Assembly: GCA_965246855.1 (NCBI GenBank)
Contig: CBDFFP010000003.1
Coordinates: 558,001-622,000 of the forward strand
Source: UBA1952 sp965246855
GTDB lineage: Bacteria > Bacteroidota > Bacteroidia > Chitinophagales > Chitinophagaceae
Reading direction: 5' to 3'
DNA length: 64,000 nucleotides
Shown one piece after another: positions 17,552-25,056 of the stretch. Every line of letters starts with the position of its first letter. The stretch's first letter is position 1. The translations under genes were made by a program, and so were the position numbers. The notes beneath the pieces were generated by a model that was not told where the DNA came from, made no database searches, and worked only from the letters and a program-made list of their open reading frames with translations.

Positions 17552-18492
17552 CCGCTCCCCTTCCCCCTACCCCTGCCCCCCACGAGCCGGTTGTGACCCA
17601 CCACCACGACGACGGCCCGTCTCATCTTGTGCAAGATGCGGTTTACGCCATCGTGGGCGTGTTGCTGGCGGGCTTCGCCATCAAGACGTTCCTGCTGCCC
17701 AACAGCTTTCTGGACGGCGGGGCCACGGGCATGAGCCTGCTGCTCCATGAGCTGAATCACTTTCCGCTGCCGGTGGCGCTGCTGTTGTTCAACATCCCGT
17801 TCCTCTTGATGGGCGGCTTTCAGATTGGCTGGAAATTTGCCTTTCGCTCGCTGGCGGCTATCATGCTCCTCGGCCTCTGCATTGAGTTTCTGCCTTACCC
17901 GCAGGGGCTGGTGATGCAGATGGAGAAGGCCCCTATCCTGCCGCCGCTTTTCGGGGGCTTTTTCCTCGGCCTCGGCGTGGGGTTAGGAATGCGGGGCGGA
18001 ACGGCGCTGGACGGCATTGAGGTGCTGGCGGTTTATACCTTGAAGCGCTCCTCGCTCACGATTACGGAGATTATTCTGGGCATCAACATCGTTATCTTCC
18101 TCGTGGCCGCGCTGTTTTTGCATGATGGCTGGGAGAAGGCGCTTTACGCCATGCTGACGTATTACGTAGCCACCCGCACGATTGATTATGTGGTGGAGGG
18201 CTTTGAGGAATACACCGGCGTAACGATTATTTCCGGGCAAAGCGCGCTCATAAAAGAAGCACTGGTGCTGAAGCTGGGCCGGGGCATCACCGTGTATAAA
18301 GGCGAGCGCGGGTTTCTGAAAGATTCCTTTGAGAAAAGCGCCCCGGTAGACATTGTTTTCACGGTTATTACCCGGCTGGAAGTGCGTCGCCTGCGGAATG
18401 TGGTTTCCGCCATAGATCCAAAGGCGTTTGTGTTTACCAACACGATTAAGGAAGCAGCGGGCGGCGTACTGAAACGTCACGCGAAGCACTAA
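17548..18492 (+). CDS. YitT family membrane protein (DUF161/DUF2179)
   Basis: A 314-residue protein. ATG 17548 overlaps the preceding stop as ATGA and gives a His-rich cytoplasmic start (THHHDDGPSH) followed by about five membrane segments, with the family motif FLLPNSFLDGGATGMSLLL near residue 50. The soluble C-terminal domain from about 230 (GVTIISGQ, KGERGF, VVSAIDPKAFVFTN) is the DUF2179 ligand-like domain. Family members are thought to be transporters, but their substrate is not settled. A phased repeat array follows its stop. Confidence 0.88.
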   Translation: MTAPLPPTPAPHEPVVTHHHDDGPSHLVQDAVYAIVGVLLAGFAIKTFLLPNSFLDGGATGMSLLLHELNHFPLPVALLLFNIPFLLMGGFQIGWKFAFRSLAAIMLLGLCIEFLPYPQGLVMQMEKAPILPPLFGGFFLGLGVGLGMRGGTALDGIEVLAVYTLKRSSLTITEIILGINIVIFLVAALFLHDGWEKALYAMLTYYVATRTIDYVVEGFEEYTGVTIISGQSALIKEALVLKLGRGITVYKGERGFLKDSFEKSAPVDIVFTVITRLEVRRLRNVVSAIDPKAFVFTNTIKEAAGGVLKRHAKH

Positions 18493-18576
18493 AAATTATA
18501 TTTTTTTGGGGGATGGGGAACTTCCTTTTTCTCTTTGTTGCAGCACAAAGCGCAAGAGGCCTCCTTCCAAGTCATC

Positions 18577-18757
18577 GGGCACTGGTGCCCAGCCGTCCGG
18601 CACTGGTGCCCGATGGTTGGGCACCAGTGCCCGGGCTTTGGGCACCAGTGCCCGATGATTCCGTGTTGGTGCCCATCCTTCGGGCACTGGTGCCACTTCA
18701 TCGGGCACCAGTGCCCAGTCCTTAAAAACGGGTGCCGGATGGCCGGGCACTCTTAAA
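18577..18757. repeat. Phased intergenic array, 21-bp period, GGGCAC-NN-GTGCCC cores
   Basis: Fourteen-base near-palindromes start at 18577, 18598, 18619, 18640, 18661 (diverged), 18682 and 18703, exactly 21 bp apart, with decayed units at 18724 and 18745. Arms GGGCAC and GTGCCC are kept, while the two central bases are TG in some units and CA in others. Seven-base spacers differ from each other. The array fills the 317-bp gap between the convergent YitT and hydrolase genes. Confidence 0.9.
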
Positions 18758-18809
18758 AAATCAGGCAGGAACACACCTCATTACAATAATACCTTCCCTT
18801 CCTGCCTCA

Positions 18810-19643
18810 TCACAGAAACGCCGTTATTGCCGCCGCAATTGCCTTCGCACCTTTACCGTACAGCATTGTCTGGTGATTTCCGGGAACGGCTTGGCCGATA
18901 GCGCCGCGAATCATTTCTATCGTCTCCAACGCGTAGCGTTCCGGCAGCAGCCGCTCGCCGAGGTTGTATTCAGAGGAAGCATAAAGCAGCAATGTAGGTA
19001 CTTTCACGCGGCGCATGATAGAGGGCCAGGCCGCAGTTGCCACGCCCATCGATACCTCAATAATATTTGCCAGTGTGGGCCGGGGCGTTACGCTGCCATC
19101 GGGCAGTTCTTTTACATCCGCGCGGTAATAGCTTTCCATTTCTTCATCCCAAAACTCCAGGTACGGCGCGGCTTTGATTTTATCCAGATATTCCCCAAAG
19201 CTGTTGAAACGTTTATCGAGGCGACCAATCGCCGGGCCGAGCATTTCAGCGGCGCGGAGATTCAGGCGCGCGGCAGCGTCCAGGAGAACTATTTTCTCCA
19301 CCCGCTCCGGATACAGCGTCGCAATGTAGGCACTGAGCAGACCGCCGTAAGAGTGGCCGCCCAGAACTACTTTTTGCAGCCCCATCGCATCGAGCAGCCC
19401 GATGATGTCTGCCGCGTGGTCTTGCAGCGCATAACCAAAGGCAGGCATGGAAGACAGGCCGCGTCCGCGCAAATCCACCGTAAGGACACGCGCTTTGTCT
19501 AGCAGCCCGGCGTGCAGAACGGCGTCAAAAGCATGGGCATTGGCCGTGAGGCCGTGCAACAACAGCAAGTTTGGCCCTGTGCCGCCCCAGTCAAGGCAGT
19601 GAAGCGTGATGCGGTTGCTTAAAATGTAATGCTCGGAAAACAA
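18810..19643 (-). CDS. Alpha/beta-fold hydrolase
   Basis: A protein of about 277 residues with the alpha/beta hydrolase signatures: LLLLHGLTANAHAF (HG oxyanion loop), VDLRGRGLS, the nucleophile elbow GGHSYGG with a catalytic serine, and near the end VPGNHQTML with the likely catalytic histidine. No ATG fits: the coding frame runs into an AT-rich linker, so TTG at 19643 is the most reasonable start; a TTG at 19685 would add residues encoded by that linker. Substrate unknown (ester, lactone or similar). It is convergent with the YitT gene. Confidence 0.8.
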   Translation of the reverse strand: MFSEHYILSNRITLHCLDWGGTGPNLLLLHGLTANAHAFDAVLHAGLLDKARVLTVDLRGRGLSSMPAFGYALQDHAADIIGLLDAMGLQKVVLGGHSYGGLLSAYIATLYPERVEKIVLLDAAARLNLRAAEMLGPAIGRLDKRFNSFGEYLDKIKAAPYLEFWDEEMESYYRADVKELPDGSVTPRPTLANIIEVSMGVATAAWPSIMRRVKVPTLLLYASSEYNLGERLLPERYALETIEMIRGAIGQAVPGNHQTMLYGKGAKAIAAAITAFL

Positions 19644-19644
19644 G

Positions 19645-19786
19645 GAATAATGAATAATTAATAATGAACAATGGATAATGAACAATGGATAATGAAAGAA
19701 ATGAAAAATGAAATAGGGAGGTTTATTGGGTTTATCTCAATAAAGCGCATCATGCGCCCCATTATTCATTACTCATTATTCATTGT
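19645..19786. repeat. AT-rich linker repeat (ATGAATAATG-type)
   Basis: Low-complexity DNA made of short forms of ATAATGAACAATGG and the reverse complement ATTATTCATTG. The same material occurs at 28686-28799, 29571-29598, 36444-36618, 45371-45440 and 47991-48078. It can fold on itself and often touches start or stop codons. Confidence 0.7.
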
Positions 19787-20563
19787 CTACTGCGCGGTCC
19801 AGCCGCCGTCAATTGGCAAAGCAACACCCGTCATTTGGGCTGCCGCGTCGGAGGCCATGTACAGCGCCATTTCCGAAATCGCATCCACCGGAATAAATTC
19901 CTTAATGGCCTGCTTGCCGAGCAGCACTTTCTTAATCACGTCTTCGCGGTTCATGTTGTGTGCCTTCATCTGGTCGCCGATTTGCGCTTCTACAATGGGT
20001 GTATGCACATAACCGGGGCAAATGGTGTTGGCCGTGATGCCGTAGGGAGCGCCTTCCAGCGCAATACACTTGGTGAATCCCACAAGGCCGTGCTTGGCAG
20101 CAATGTATGCACTCTTGAATTCCGAGGCCACCAAGCCGTGCGCCGAAGCGATATTGATAATCCGGCCCCAACCTTTTTCCTTCATGCCTTTCCACACTCT
20201 TTTTGTAGCCTGAAAAGCGGCGGTCAGATTTACGCCAAGAATCAGGTTCCATTTTTCGTCCGGGAAGTCTTCTACCGGACAAACGAACTGCACGCCCGCG
20301 TTGTTGATAAGTACGTCAATCGTGCCGAAGGCGTCGTGTGCACCGTCAATCATCGCACCGAGGGCAGCGTTGTCCATCACGTTTGCGCCAAAGAACAAGT
20401 GCTTGATGCCGTATTCATCCGCCACGCTTTGCGCGGTTTGTGCACCGTCGGTCTCCAGTCCGTTGAAGATGATATTGTGGCCTTGCTGAGCAAATTTCCG
20501 GGCCATGGAAAGGCCGATGCCGGACGTTGAGCCGGTGATAAGAACGGTTTTGGGAGACGTCAT
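19787..20563 (-). CDS. 3-hydroxybutyrate dehydrogenase, short-chain dehydrogenase family
   Basis: A 258-residue SDR enzyme. ATG 20563 gives MTSPKTVLITGSTSGIG, with the TGxxxGIG NAD-binding loop right at the start; nine more in-frame upstream residues are unlikely to be used. NNAG, the catalytic Ser in IASAHGL and the YIAAK (YxxxK) motif are present. The stretches PVEDFPDEKWN, IINIASAHGLVAS and CPGYVHTP closely resemble D-3-hydroxybutyrate dehydrogenases, which interconvert 3-hydroxybutyrate and acetoacetate. No polyhydroxybutyrate genes are adjacent, so its pathway here is inferred. Confidence 0.85.
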   Translation of the reverse strand: MTSPKTVLITGSTSGIGLSMARKFAQQGHNIIFNGLETDGAQTAQSVADEYGIKHLFFGANVMDNAALGAMIDGAHDAFGTIDVLINNAGVQFVCPVEDFPDEKWNLILGVNLTAAFQATKRVWKGMKEKGWGRIINIASAHGLVASEFKSAYIAAKHGLVGFTKCIALEGAPYGITANTICPGYVHTPIVEAQIGDQMKAHNMNREDVIKKVLLGKQAIKEFIPVDAISEMALYMASDAAAQMTGVALPIDGGWTAQ

Positions 20564-20754
20564 TGAAAGGAGAAAGAGATTGGGCGTCAAAGATTCTATA
20601 GAAAAAGGGGTTTTTCCAAAAAGGATGTTGCTGCGCTTTTTAAAGAGCGCCCGAAAAGCGAGGCGTGTTTGGGTTGTGCTTCCTCTATAAAGAACGTACC
20701 CGGTAGAAAATCAATTTCCGTTAGTAGGGTGAGGGAAATTGCATTTTTAGTCTC

Positions 20755-21246
20755 TTACTCCAAATCCTCCTTTCTAAACCGGAACGGTAGCAACTGCCCT
20801 GCGCTTGGAAGAACATGCACCGCACCCGTCTGGCCAGACAGTAAAAGTCGCATCGGTTGGGCCACGCGGTCTTCATATTCGGCCATATATTGCCGACACA
20901 TGCCGCAAGGCGCAATAGGATATTGAGTGGAATCGGGATGCGCGTTATTAGAATAGGAAATCGCCATCGTTTCCACCGCTACGCCGGGATGCAACGTAGC
21001 CGCCACGGAAAGCAACACCCGCTCCGCACAAATCCCCACCGGATAGGAAGCGTTTTCCTGATTGGTTCCCAAAACAACTTCGCCGTTTTGGAGCAAAGCA
21101 GCCGCGCCTACGTGGAATTGCGAATACGGCGCGTAGGCCTGCCGCGTGATTTCGCGGGCTTTTTGAAGCAGTTCGCGGTCAGCAGGAGAAAGGCTTTCGT
21201 CACTGTTATGATGGTCGTAGGAAGAGGTGAGGGTTTTGGTGGGCAT
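20755..21246 (-). CDS. cdd: Cytidine deaminase
   Basis: A 163-residue zinc enzyme that deaminates cytidine and deoxycytidine to uridine forms in pyrimidine salvage. The zinc site is complete: Cys73 and Glu75 in GICAERV, and Cys114 and Cys117 in APCGMCRQ. HVGAAALLQNG near residue 45 is the substrate-binding strand. The length is slightly above the roughly 130 residues of the small form because of an N-terminal extension. Single gene, divergent from the ribosomal protein operon. Confidence 0.93.
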   Translation of the reverse strand: MPTKTLTSSYDHHNSDESLSPADRELLQKAREITRQAYAPYSQFHVGAAALLQNGEVVLGTNQENASYPVGICAERVLLSVAATLHPGVAVETMAISYSNNAHPDSTQYPIAPCGMCRQYMAEYEDRVAQPMRLLLSGQTGAVHVLPSAGQLLPFRFRKEDLE

Positions 21247-21402
21247 GGCGTAAAGTTATCAGTCGCAATTATCAGTAAGCAATTTCAGCACTTCTCTCTT
21301 CTCTACTTTATGCTTGGTACTTTCTAATCCACCCCTTACCTTCGCGCTCCAATTCTCAAGAGTGCTCTTTAAGTTAGCATTTGGGAGAACCGGTTTCCTT
21401 TC

Positions 21403-21432
21403 TCCTTCCCTTTCGGGGCAGGCCGGGAAGGA
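21403..21432 (+). promoter_or_regulatory. Leader hairpin upstream of rplK
   Basis: An 8-bp stem (TCCTTCCC / GGGAAGGA) encloses 14 bases in the leader about 34 bp before rplK. In many bacteria ribosomal protein L1 represses its own operon by binding the rplK leader; this hairpin is a candidate for such a site. That role is inferred from position only. Confidence 0.35.
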
Positions 21433-21465
21433 ACCTCTTCGTTAACACCAAAACACATTTCCCTC

Positions 21466-21903
21466 ATGGCCAAAGAAATCACTGGCTACGTGAAATTGCA
21501 GGCAAAAGGCGGCCAAGCCAACCCTGCACCGCCTATCGGCCCGGCCCTCGGCTCCAAAGGCGTCAACATCATGGAGTTCTGCAAGCAATTCAATGCGCGC
21601 ACGCAGGACAAAATCGGCAAAATCATCCCGGTATTGCTGACCGTCTACTCCGACAAGTCTTTCGACTTTGTGATTAAAACCGCTCCGGCTGCCGTGCAGC
21701 TTATGGAGGCGTCTAAAATCAAAAGCGGCTCCAAAGAAAGCAACCGCATCAAGGTGGGCAAAGTAAGCTGGGAGCAGGTGAAAGTCATTGCCGAAGATAA
21801 AATGGCCGACCTGAACTGCTTTACCGTTGAAAGCGCCATGAAAATGGTTGCCGGAACGGCCCGCTCCATGGGCCTCACTGTTGAAGGAACGGCTCCGTTC
21901 TAA
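21466..21903 (+). CDS. rplK: 50S ribosomal protein L11
   Basis: A 145-residue protein of normal length. MAKEITGYVKLQ, the proline-rich hinge ANPAPPIGPALGSKGVNI and the C-terminal rRNA-binding part with SMGLTVEG are textbook L11. It forms the stalk base of the large subunit and binds 23S rRNA in the GTPase-associated centre. It is first in the rplK-rplA-rplJ-rplL cluster. Unusually, secE and nusG do not precede it; the upstream gene is a divergent cytidine deaminase. Confidence 0.98.
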   Translation: MAKEITGYVKLQAKGGQANPAPPIGPALGSKGVNIMEFCKQFNARTQDKIGKIIPVLLTVYSDKSFDFVIKTAPAAVQLMEASKIKSGSKESNRIKVGKVSWEQVKVIAEDKMADLNCFTVESAMKMVAGTARSMGLTVEGTAPF

Positions 21904-21949
21904 GCCTTCGTTTTCTCTCTTTTTTATCCCCCCAAAACCATTTATAACA

Positions 21950-22642
21950 ATGGCGACTGTACCCAAAAAAAGAAAGGCAGCGAACGCGAAAGTGGACGCT
22001 ACCCGCCAATATACCCTTGCCGAAGCAACTGCTTTGGTGAAAGACATCAGCACCACGAAGTTTGACGCTTCGGTGGACATTCACGTGCGCCTCGGTGTAG
22101 ACCCGAAGAAGGCCGACCAAGCCATTCGCGGCACCTCTTCCCTGCCCCACGGCACGGGCAAAACCAAGCGCGTACTGGTGCTTTGCACCCCAGACAAAGA
22201 AGACGAAGCGCGCGCCGCCGGTGCTGACTTTGTAGGTCTGGACGAATTTGTAACCAAGATTGAAGGTGGCTGGACGGATGTGGACGTAATTGTTGCCACG
22301 CCAGGCGTGATGCCGAAAATTGGTCGTCTCGGTAAAGTCCTCGGCCCGCGCAACCTGATGCCGAACCCGAAAACCGGAACCGTTACCAACGACGTGGCCG
22401 CTGCGGTGAACGACGTAAAAGGCGGTAAGATTTCCTTTAAGATTGACAAAGCGGGTATCATCCACGCCTCTATTGGCCGCGTTTCCTTCACGCCGCAAAA
22501 GCTGTCGGAGAACGCCCAGGAGCTGATTAACACGCTCGTGCGCATGAAGCCTGCAACGGCCAAAGGAACGTATCTGAAAGGCTTGTCCATGGCTTCGTCC
22601 ATGAGTCCGGGCATCACGATTGACCCGAAAACCGTGTCTTAA
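21950..22642 (+). CDS. rplA: 50S ribosomal protein L1
   Basis: A 230-residue protein, typical L1 length. ATG 21950 gives MATVPKKRK and is favoured over upstream in-frame starts that would overlap rplK. Conserved stretches include VDIHVRLGVDPKKADQ, RGTSSLPHGTGK and GKVLGPRNLMPNPKTGT, the last being the L1 signature. It binds 23S rRNA at the E-site side stalk and commonly acts as translational repressor of its own operon. 46 bp after rplK. Confidence 0.98.
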   Translation: MATVPKKRKAANAKVDATRQYTLAEATALVKDISTTKFDASVDIHVRLGVDPKKADQAIRGTSSLPHGTGKTKRVLVLCTPDKEDEARAAGADFVGLDEFVTKIEGGWTDVDVIVATPGVMPKIGRLGKVLGPRNLMPNPKTGTVTNDVAAAVNDVKGGKISFKIDKAGIIHASIGRVSFTPQKLSENAQELINTLVRMKPATAKGTYLKGLSMASSMSPGITIDPKTVS

Positions 22643-22644
22643 TT

Positions 22645-22776
22645 AATGTGAAAATGTGTCAATGCGGAAATGTGGTCCTGAAACCGGCATTTTAGCAAAG
22701 ACAAATTTCCAGACCTGCTCACTTCAATCCTGCCTGTTTGCAAATAGCCGTTGGCACATTAGCAAATTTTCACATT
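22645..22776. repeat. Inverted repeat flanking the rplA-rplJ spacer
   Basis: AATGTGAAAAT (22645-22655) is the exact reverse complement of 22766-22776, bracketing most of the 149-bp spacer before rplJ. It may fold as an extended leader for rplJ. An analogous repeat lies before rplL, so the two spacers may share an origin. Confidence 0.45.
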
Positions 22777-22791
22777 GGCAAATTTACTCCC

Positions 22792-23313
22792 ATGACTCCT
22801 GCTCAAAAGAACGAAGCAATTGCGCTTCTGAAAGAGAAGTTCTCCCAGTACAATAATTTTTACCTCGCCAACACCGAAAGCCTTTCTGTGGCCCAGGTGA
22901 ACAAGCTGCGTCGCATCTGCTTCTCCAAAAACGTGGAGATGAAGGTGGCCAAAAACACGCTCATCCGCAAGGCGATGGAATCGCTGGACAGCGAGCGCTA
23001 CAAAGGTGCGTTTGATTCGCTGCACGGCGTAACGGCGCTGATGTTCTCTGAAAACCCGAAAGAACCGGCCATGATTTTGTCCGACTTCCGGGGCAAAGAA
23101 ACCAAGCCTTCTTTGAAAGCGGCTTTCGTGGACGGCGACGTGTATGTAGGCGACGACCAACTGACGGCGCTGAAATCCCTGAAGAGCAAGCAAGACCTCA
23201 TTGGCGAGGTTATCGGCCTGCTCCAATCGCCTGCGAAACGCGTTATTTCCGCCCTCAACGCGGGCAACAAGCTCGCTTCGCTGGTGAAAGCCCTCGAAGA
23301 GCGCGCGGCGTAA
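22792..23313 (+). CDS. rplJ: 50S ribosomal protein L10
   Basis: A 173-residue protein. ATG 22792 gives MTPAQKNEAIALLKEKF, the usual L10 start; the frame is open 54 bp upstream but that segment is spacer repeat. Conserved parts are FYLANTESLSVAQVNKLRR, KVAKNTLIRKA and the C-terminal helix that anchors L7/L12 dimers. L10 forms the base of the stalk and, with L12, often represses its own mRNA. Confidence 0.97.
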   Translation: MTPAQKNEAIALLKEKFSQYNNFYLANTESLSVAQVNKLRRICFSKNVEMKVAKNTLIRKAMESLDSERYKGAFDSLHGVTALMFSENPKEPAMILSDFRGKETKPSLKAAFVDGDVYVGDDQLTALKSLKSKQDLIGEVIGLLQSPAKRVISALNAGNKLASLVKALEERAA

Positions 23314-23338
23314 TCAATGCGGTAATTTGAAAATGCGA

Positions 23339-23383
23339 GAATGCGGTAATTTTTTCGGAAATTAAAATCCCATTACCGCATTC
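23339..23383. repeat. Inverted repeat in the rplJ-rplL spacer
   Basis: GAATGCGGTAAT (23339-23350) pairs exactly with 23372-23383. It may attenuate transcription or protect mRNA ends between rplJ and rplL, but it also resembles the low-complexity linkers seen elsewhere in the window. Confidence 0.45.
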
Positions 23384-23474
23384 CCCACATTTTTCACATT
23401 CCCGCATTTAAAAATTTGGCTTCCAAGTCCACTCATAATTTCCTCACCCAAAGTACTCCAAAAATCCTGCAATC

Positions 23475-23852
23475 ATGGCAGATCTGAAACAATTCGCTGA
23501 GCAACTCGTAAACCTGACTGTAAAAGAAGTCAACGAGCTGGCTACCATCCTGAAAGACGAATACGGCATTGAGCCTGCTGCTGCTGCAGTAGCGGTTGCC
23601 GGCCCGGCTGCGGGCGCTGCGGCTCCGGCGGCAGAAGAAAAAACTTCGTTTAACGTTATGCTGAAGGCCGCTGGCCCGAACAAACTGAACGTGGTGAAAA
23701 TCGTAAAAGACCTCACGGGTCTGGGTCTGAAAGAAGCCAAAGAACTCGTTGACGGCGCTCCAAAAGCCGTGAAAGAGAACGTGGCGAAAGCCGAAGCCGA
23801 CGACCTGATGGCCAAGCTGAAAGAAGCTGGCGCTGAAGTAGAGCTTGCTTAA
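23475..23852 (+). CDS. rplL: 50S ribosomal protein L7/L12
   Basis: A 125-residue acidic protein. The N-terminal dimerisation helices (LKQFAEQLVNLTVKEVNEL), an Ala/Pro-rich hinge and the globular domain (FNVMLKAAGPNKLNVVKIVK, GLGLKEAKELVDGAPKAVK) are all standard. It recruits translation factors to the ribosome. A terminator follows, and rpoB, its usual downstream neighbour in Bacteroidota, is absent. Confidence 0.98.
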   Translation: MADLKQFAEQLVNLTVKEVNELATILKDEYGIEPAAAAVAVAGPAAGAAAPAAEEKTSFNVMLKAAGPNKLNVVKIVKDLTGLGLKEAKELVDGAPKAVKENVAKAEADDLMAKLKEAGAEVELA

Positions 23853-23872
23853 TTTTCAATAACTTGCTTTTG

Positions 23873-23912
23873 AAAAAGCCGCTGCCTGAGAAGGTGGCGG
23901 TTTTTTTTGATT
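23873..23912 (+). terminator. Rho-independent terminator after rplL
   Basis: An imperfect stem (AAGCCGCTGCCT / AGGTGGCGGTTT, with wobble pairs) and loop GAGA are followed by a run of eight T. It ends the ribosomal protein operon. Confidence 0.8.
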
Positions 23913-23956
23913 TTAGATGTGCTGGCAAATAAAAACGTACATTTGATTTCGCAATA

Positions 23957-24364
23957 ATGGTTATTCAAAAAGAAGTAAAAGGCGCTCTTCTGCTTGGAGT
24001 GGCTCTCTTGCTGCTTGTGGCTGGATGGTACGTTTGGTGGTTTGTACTACCTGTCTCTATCAATAGAAGAAGCGATATAAAGTTTGGAAACACTATTATT
24101 TATAAGCTGGAAAAGTACAGAGAGCGGTTTAAGAAACTGCCAGAAACGCATGACTGGCAAACGCTAAGAAAATTTGGTTTTAAGGAGAGAGGAGAAATAC
24201 TTTTCCCGGATTATCAAAAGCTAAATGACACCGCATTTGAACTTACCTATGTAATAGGTTTCGACGGGCCTTACTTAATGTGGAACTCCTTTAACAGAAA
24301 GTGGCGAAATGACTTCCCACACTTTCCCCACACTCAGTTAGATTCTGCAACAGTCACCGAATAA
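23957..24364 (+). CDS. Hypothetical membrane-anchored protein
   Basis: A 135-residue protein with one N-terminal membrane helix (GALLLGVALLLLVAGWYVWW) and a soluble, aromatic-rich domain that would face the periplasm. It is not recognised. Its DNA is visibly richer in A and T than its neighbours, and it stands alone between the rplL terminator and two phased repeat arrays, so it may have been acquired horizontally. No function is assigned. Confidence 0.6.
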   Translation: MVIQKEVKGALLLGVALLLLVAGWYVWWFVLPVSINRRSDIKFGNTIIYKLEKYRERFKKLPETHDWQTLRKFGFKERGEILFPDYQKLNDTAFELTYVIGFDGPYLMWNSFNRKWRNDFPHFPHTQLDSATVTE

Positions 24365-24429
24365 TGACAATGCTTGTTCCCCAAAGTTTGAGGCGCTGGC
24401 TTTGTGGCTAGAAATCTTCTTCTTCATCC

Positions 24430-24630
24430 AAAATCGCCCGAACAAGGCATCCGTCCCACCGGACAGGCGCTATATTCGCCGAACGGGCCGCATATTCGCC
24501 GAACAGATGCCCCGTCCCACGGGACAGACGAGATATTCGGCGAATATGCGGCCCGTCCCACCGGACAGACCGCATATTCGCCGAACCGATGAAATATTCG
24601 GCGCACCGATGGTCCGTCCGACGGAATAAA
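24430..24630. repeat. Phased intergenic array, about 20.4-bp period, two palindromic cores
   Basis: Cores of two kinds, GTCC-N4-GGAC and TTCGNCGAA, are centred near 24438, 24458.5, 24479, 24499, 24519.5, 24540, 24560.5, 24581, 24601 and 24619. The best unit (24533-24547) extends to a 15-base palindrome ATATTCGGCGAATAT. Mean spacing over the exact units is about 20.4 bp, which is not a multiple of three. Confidence 0.85.
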
Positions 24631-24707
24631 TGAGCTGTTCCACCGCTCGGCGAAGACTTTCGCCTTCATCGCATAATGTTCCTAGAAATTCCCCTAAAGA
24701 AAACGCT

Positions 24708-24938
24708 GCCGTTTTCTTCGTTCATGCTGCGCCGTGCATCTTTTTCGCTGCGGTTTGCTTCGTTTACCCTTAAAAAAGCACCGTGCATCAAGCGTTTTGC
24801 TTCGTGCAGGATGCTCCCGGCTTGGTAAACGGTGCGTTTTGCTTCGTAGAGGTTGCGCTTTGCTTCCTGAACGGAGCGTTTTGCTGCCTCACTGGAGCAA
24901 AACGCATCATATCGGATGCTCCAAAACGTTGGGGGGAT
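24708..24938. repeat. Phased intergenic array, exact 21-bp period, GCGTTTTGCTTCG type
   Basis: Eleven units begin at 24708 and every 21 bp to 24918. Most carry GCGTTTTGCTTC or a variant; two intervening units carry GCACCGTGCATC-like sequence; the unit at 24897 carries the inverse, GCAAAACGC. Read as protein, both strands give seven-residue repeats, but I regard this as a product of the period. Confidence 0.85.
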
Positions 24939-25028
24939 TCCCCCCATAATATGTTATCGGCTTAAAGGGCGGGCAGCTCGCTGTCTCCTGTCCCGCACCG
25001 GCCTACTCGCGGCCCAACGTTTGAAACT

Positions 25029-25036
25029 TATTTTTG
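25029..25036 (+). promoter_or_regulatory. -7 box TATTTTTG before the frameshifted Uma2 gene
   Basis: A perfect TAnnTTTG match 20 nt before the ATG at 25057. No convincing -33 element at the proper distance. Confidence 0.4.
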
Positions 25037-25056
25037 CTTCTCCAAACACCGCAACC

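Larger units (their letters stand above)
24365..25056. other. 692-bp intergenic region holding two phased arrays
   Basis: Apart from the two arrays (24430-24630 and 24708-24938) and a promoter-like box at 25029-25036, no gene or RNA was recognised here. Both arrays leave several reading frames open by chance of their 20-21 bp period. Confidence 0.7.

Noticed and set aside
18577..18757. CRISPR array
   Set aside because: Repeat 14 bp and spacer 7 bp are far below CRISPR size, the centre of the repeat varies, and no cas gene is in the window.
18489..18774. Open frames with seven-residue repeats (HQCP/GHWCP type) across the GGGCAC array
   Set aside because: A 21-bp period keeps several frames open on both strands at once; there is no family similarity and the symmetry acts at DNA level.
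24666..24947. A 93-codon minus-strand frame with EAKR heptads that could be a coiled-coil protein
   Set aside because: It coincides exactly with a 21-bp array; no clear ribosome binding site and the opposite strand also has open heptad frames. Treated as noncoding, though not disproved.
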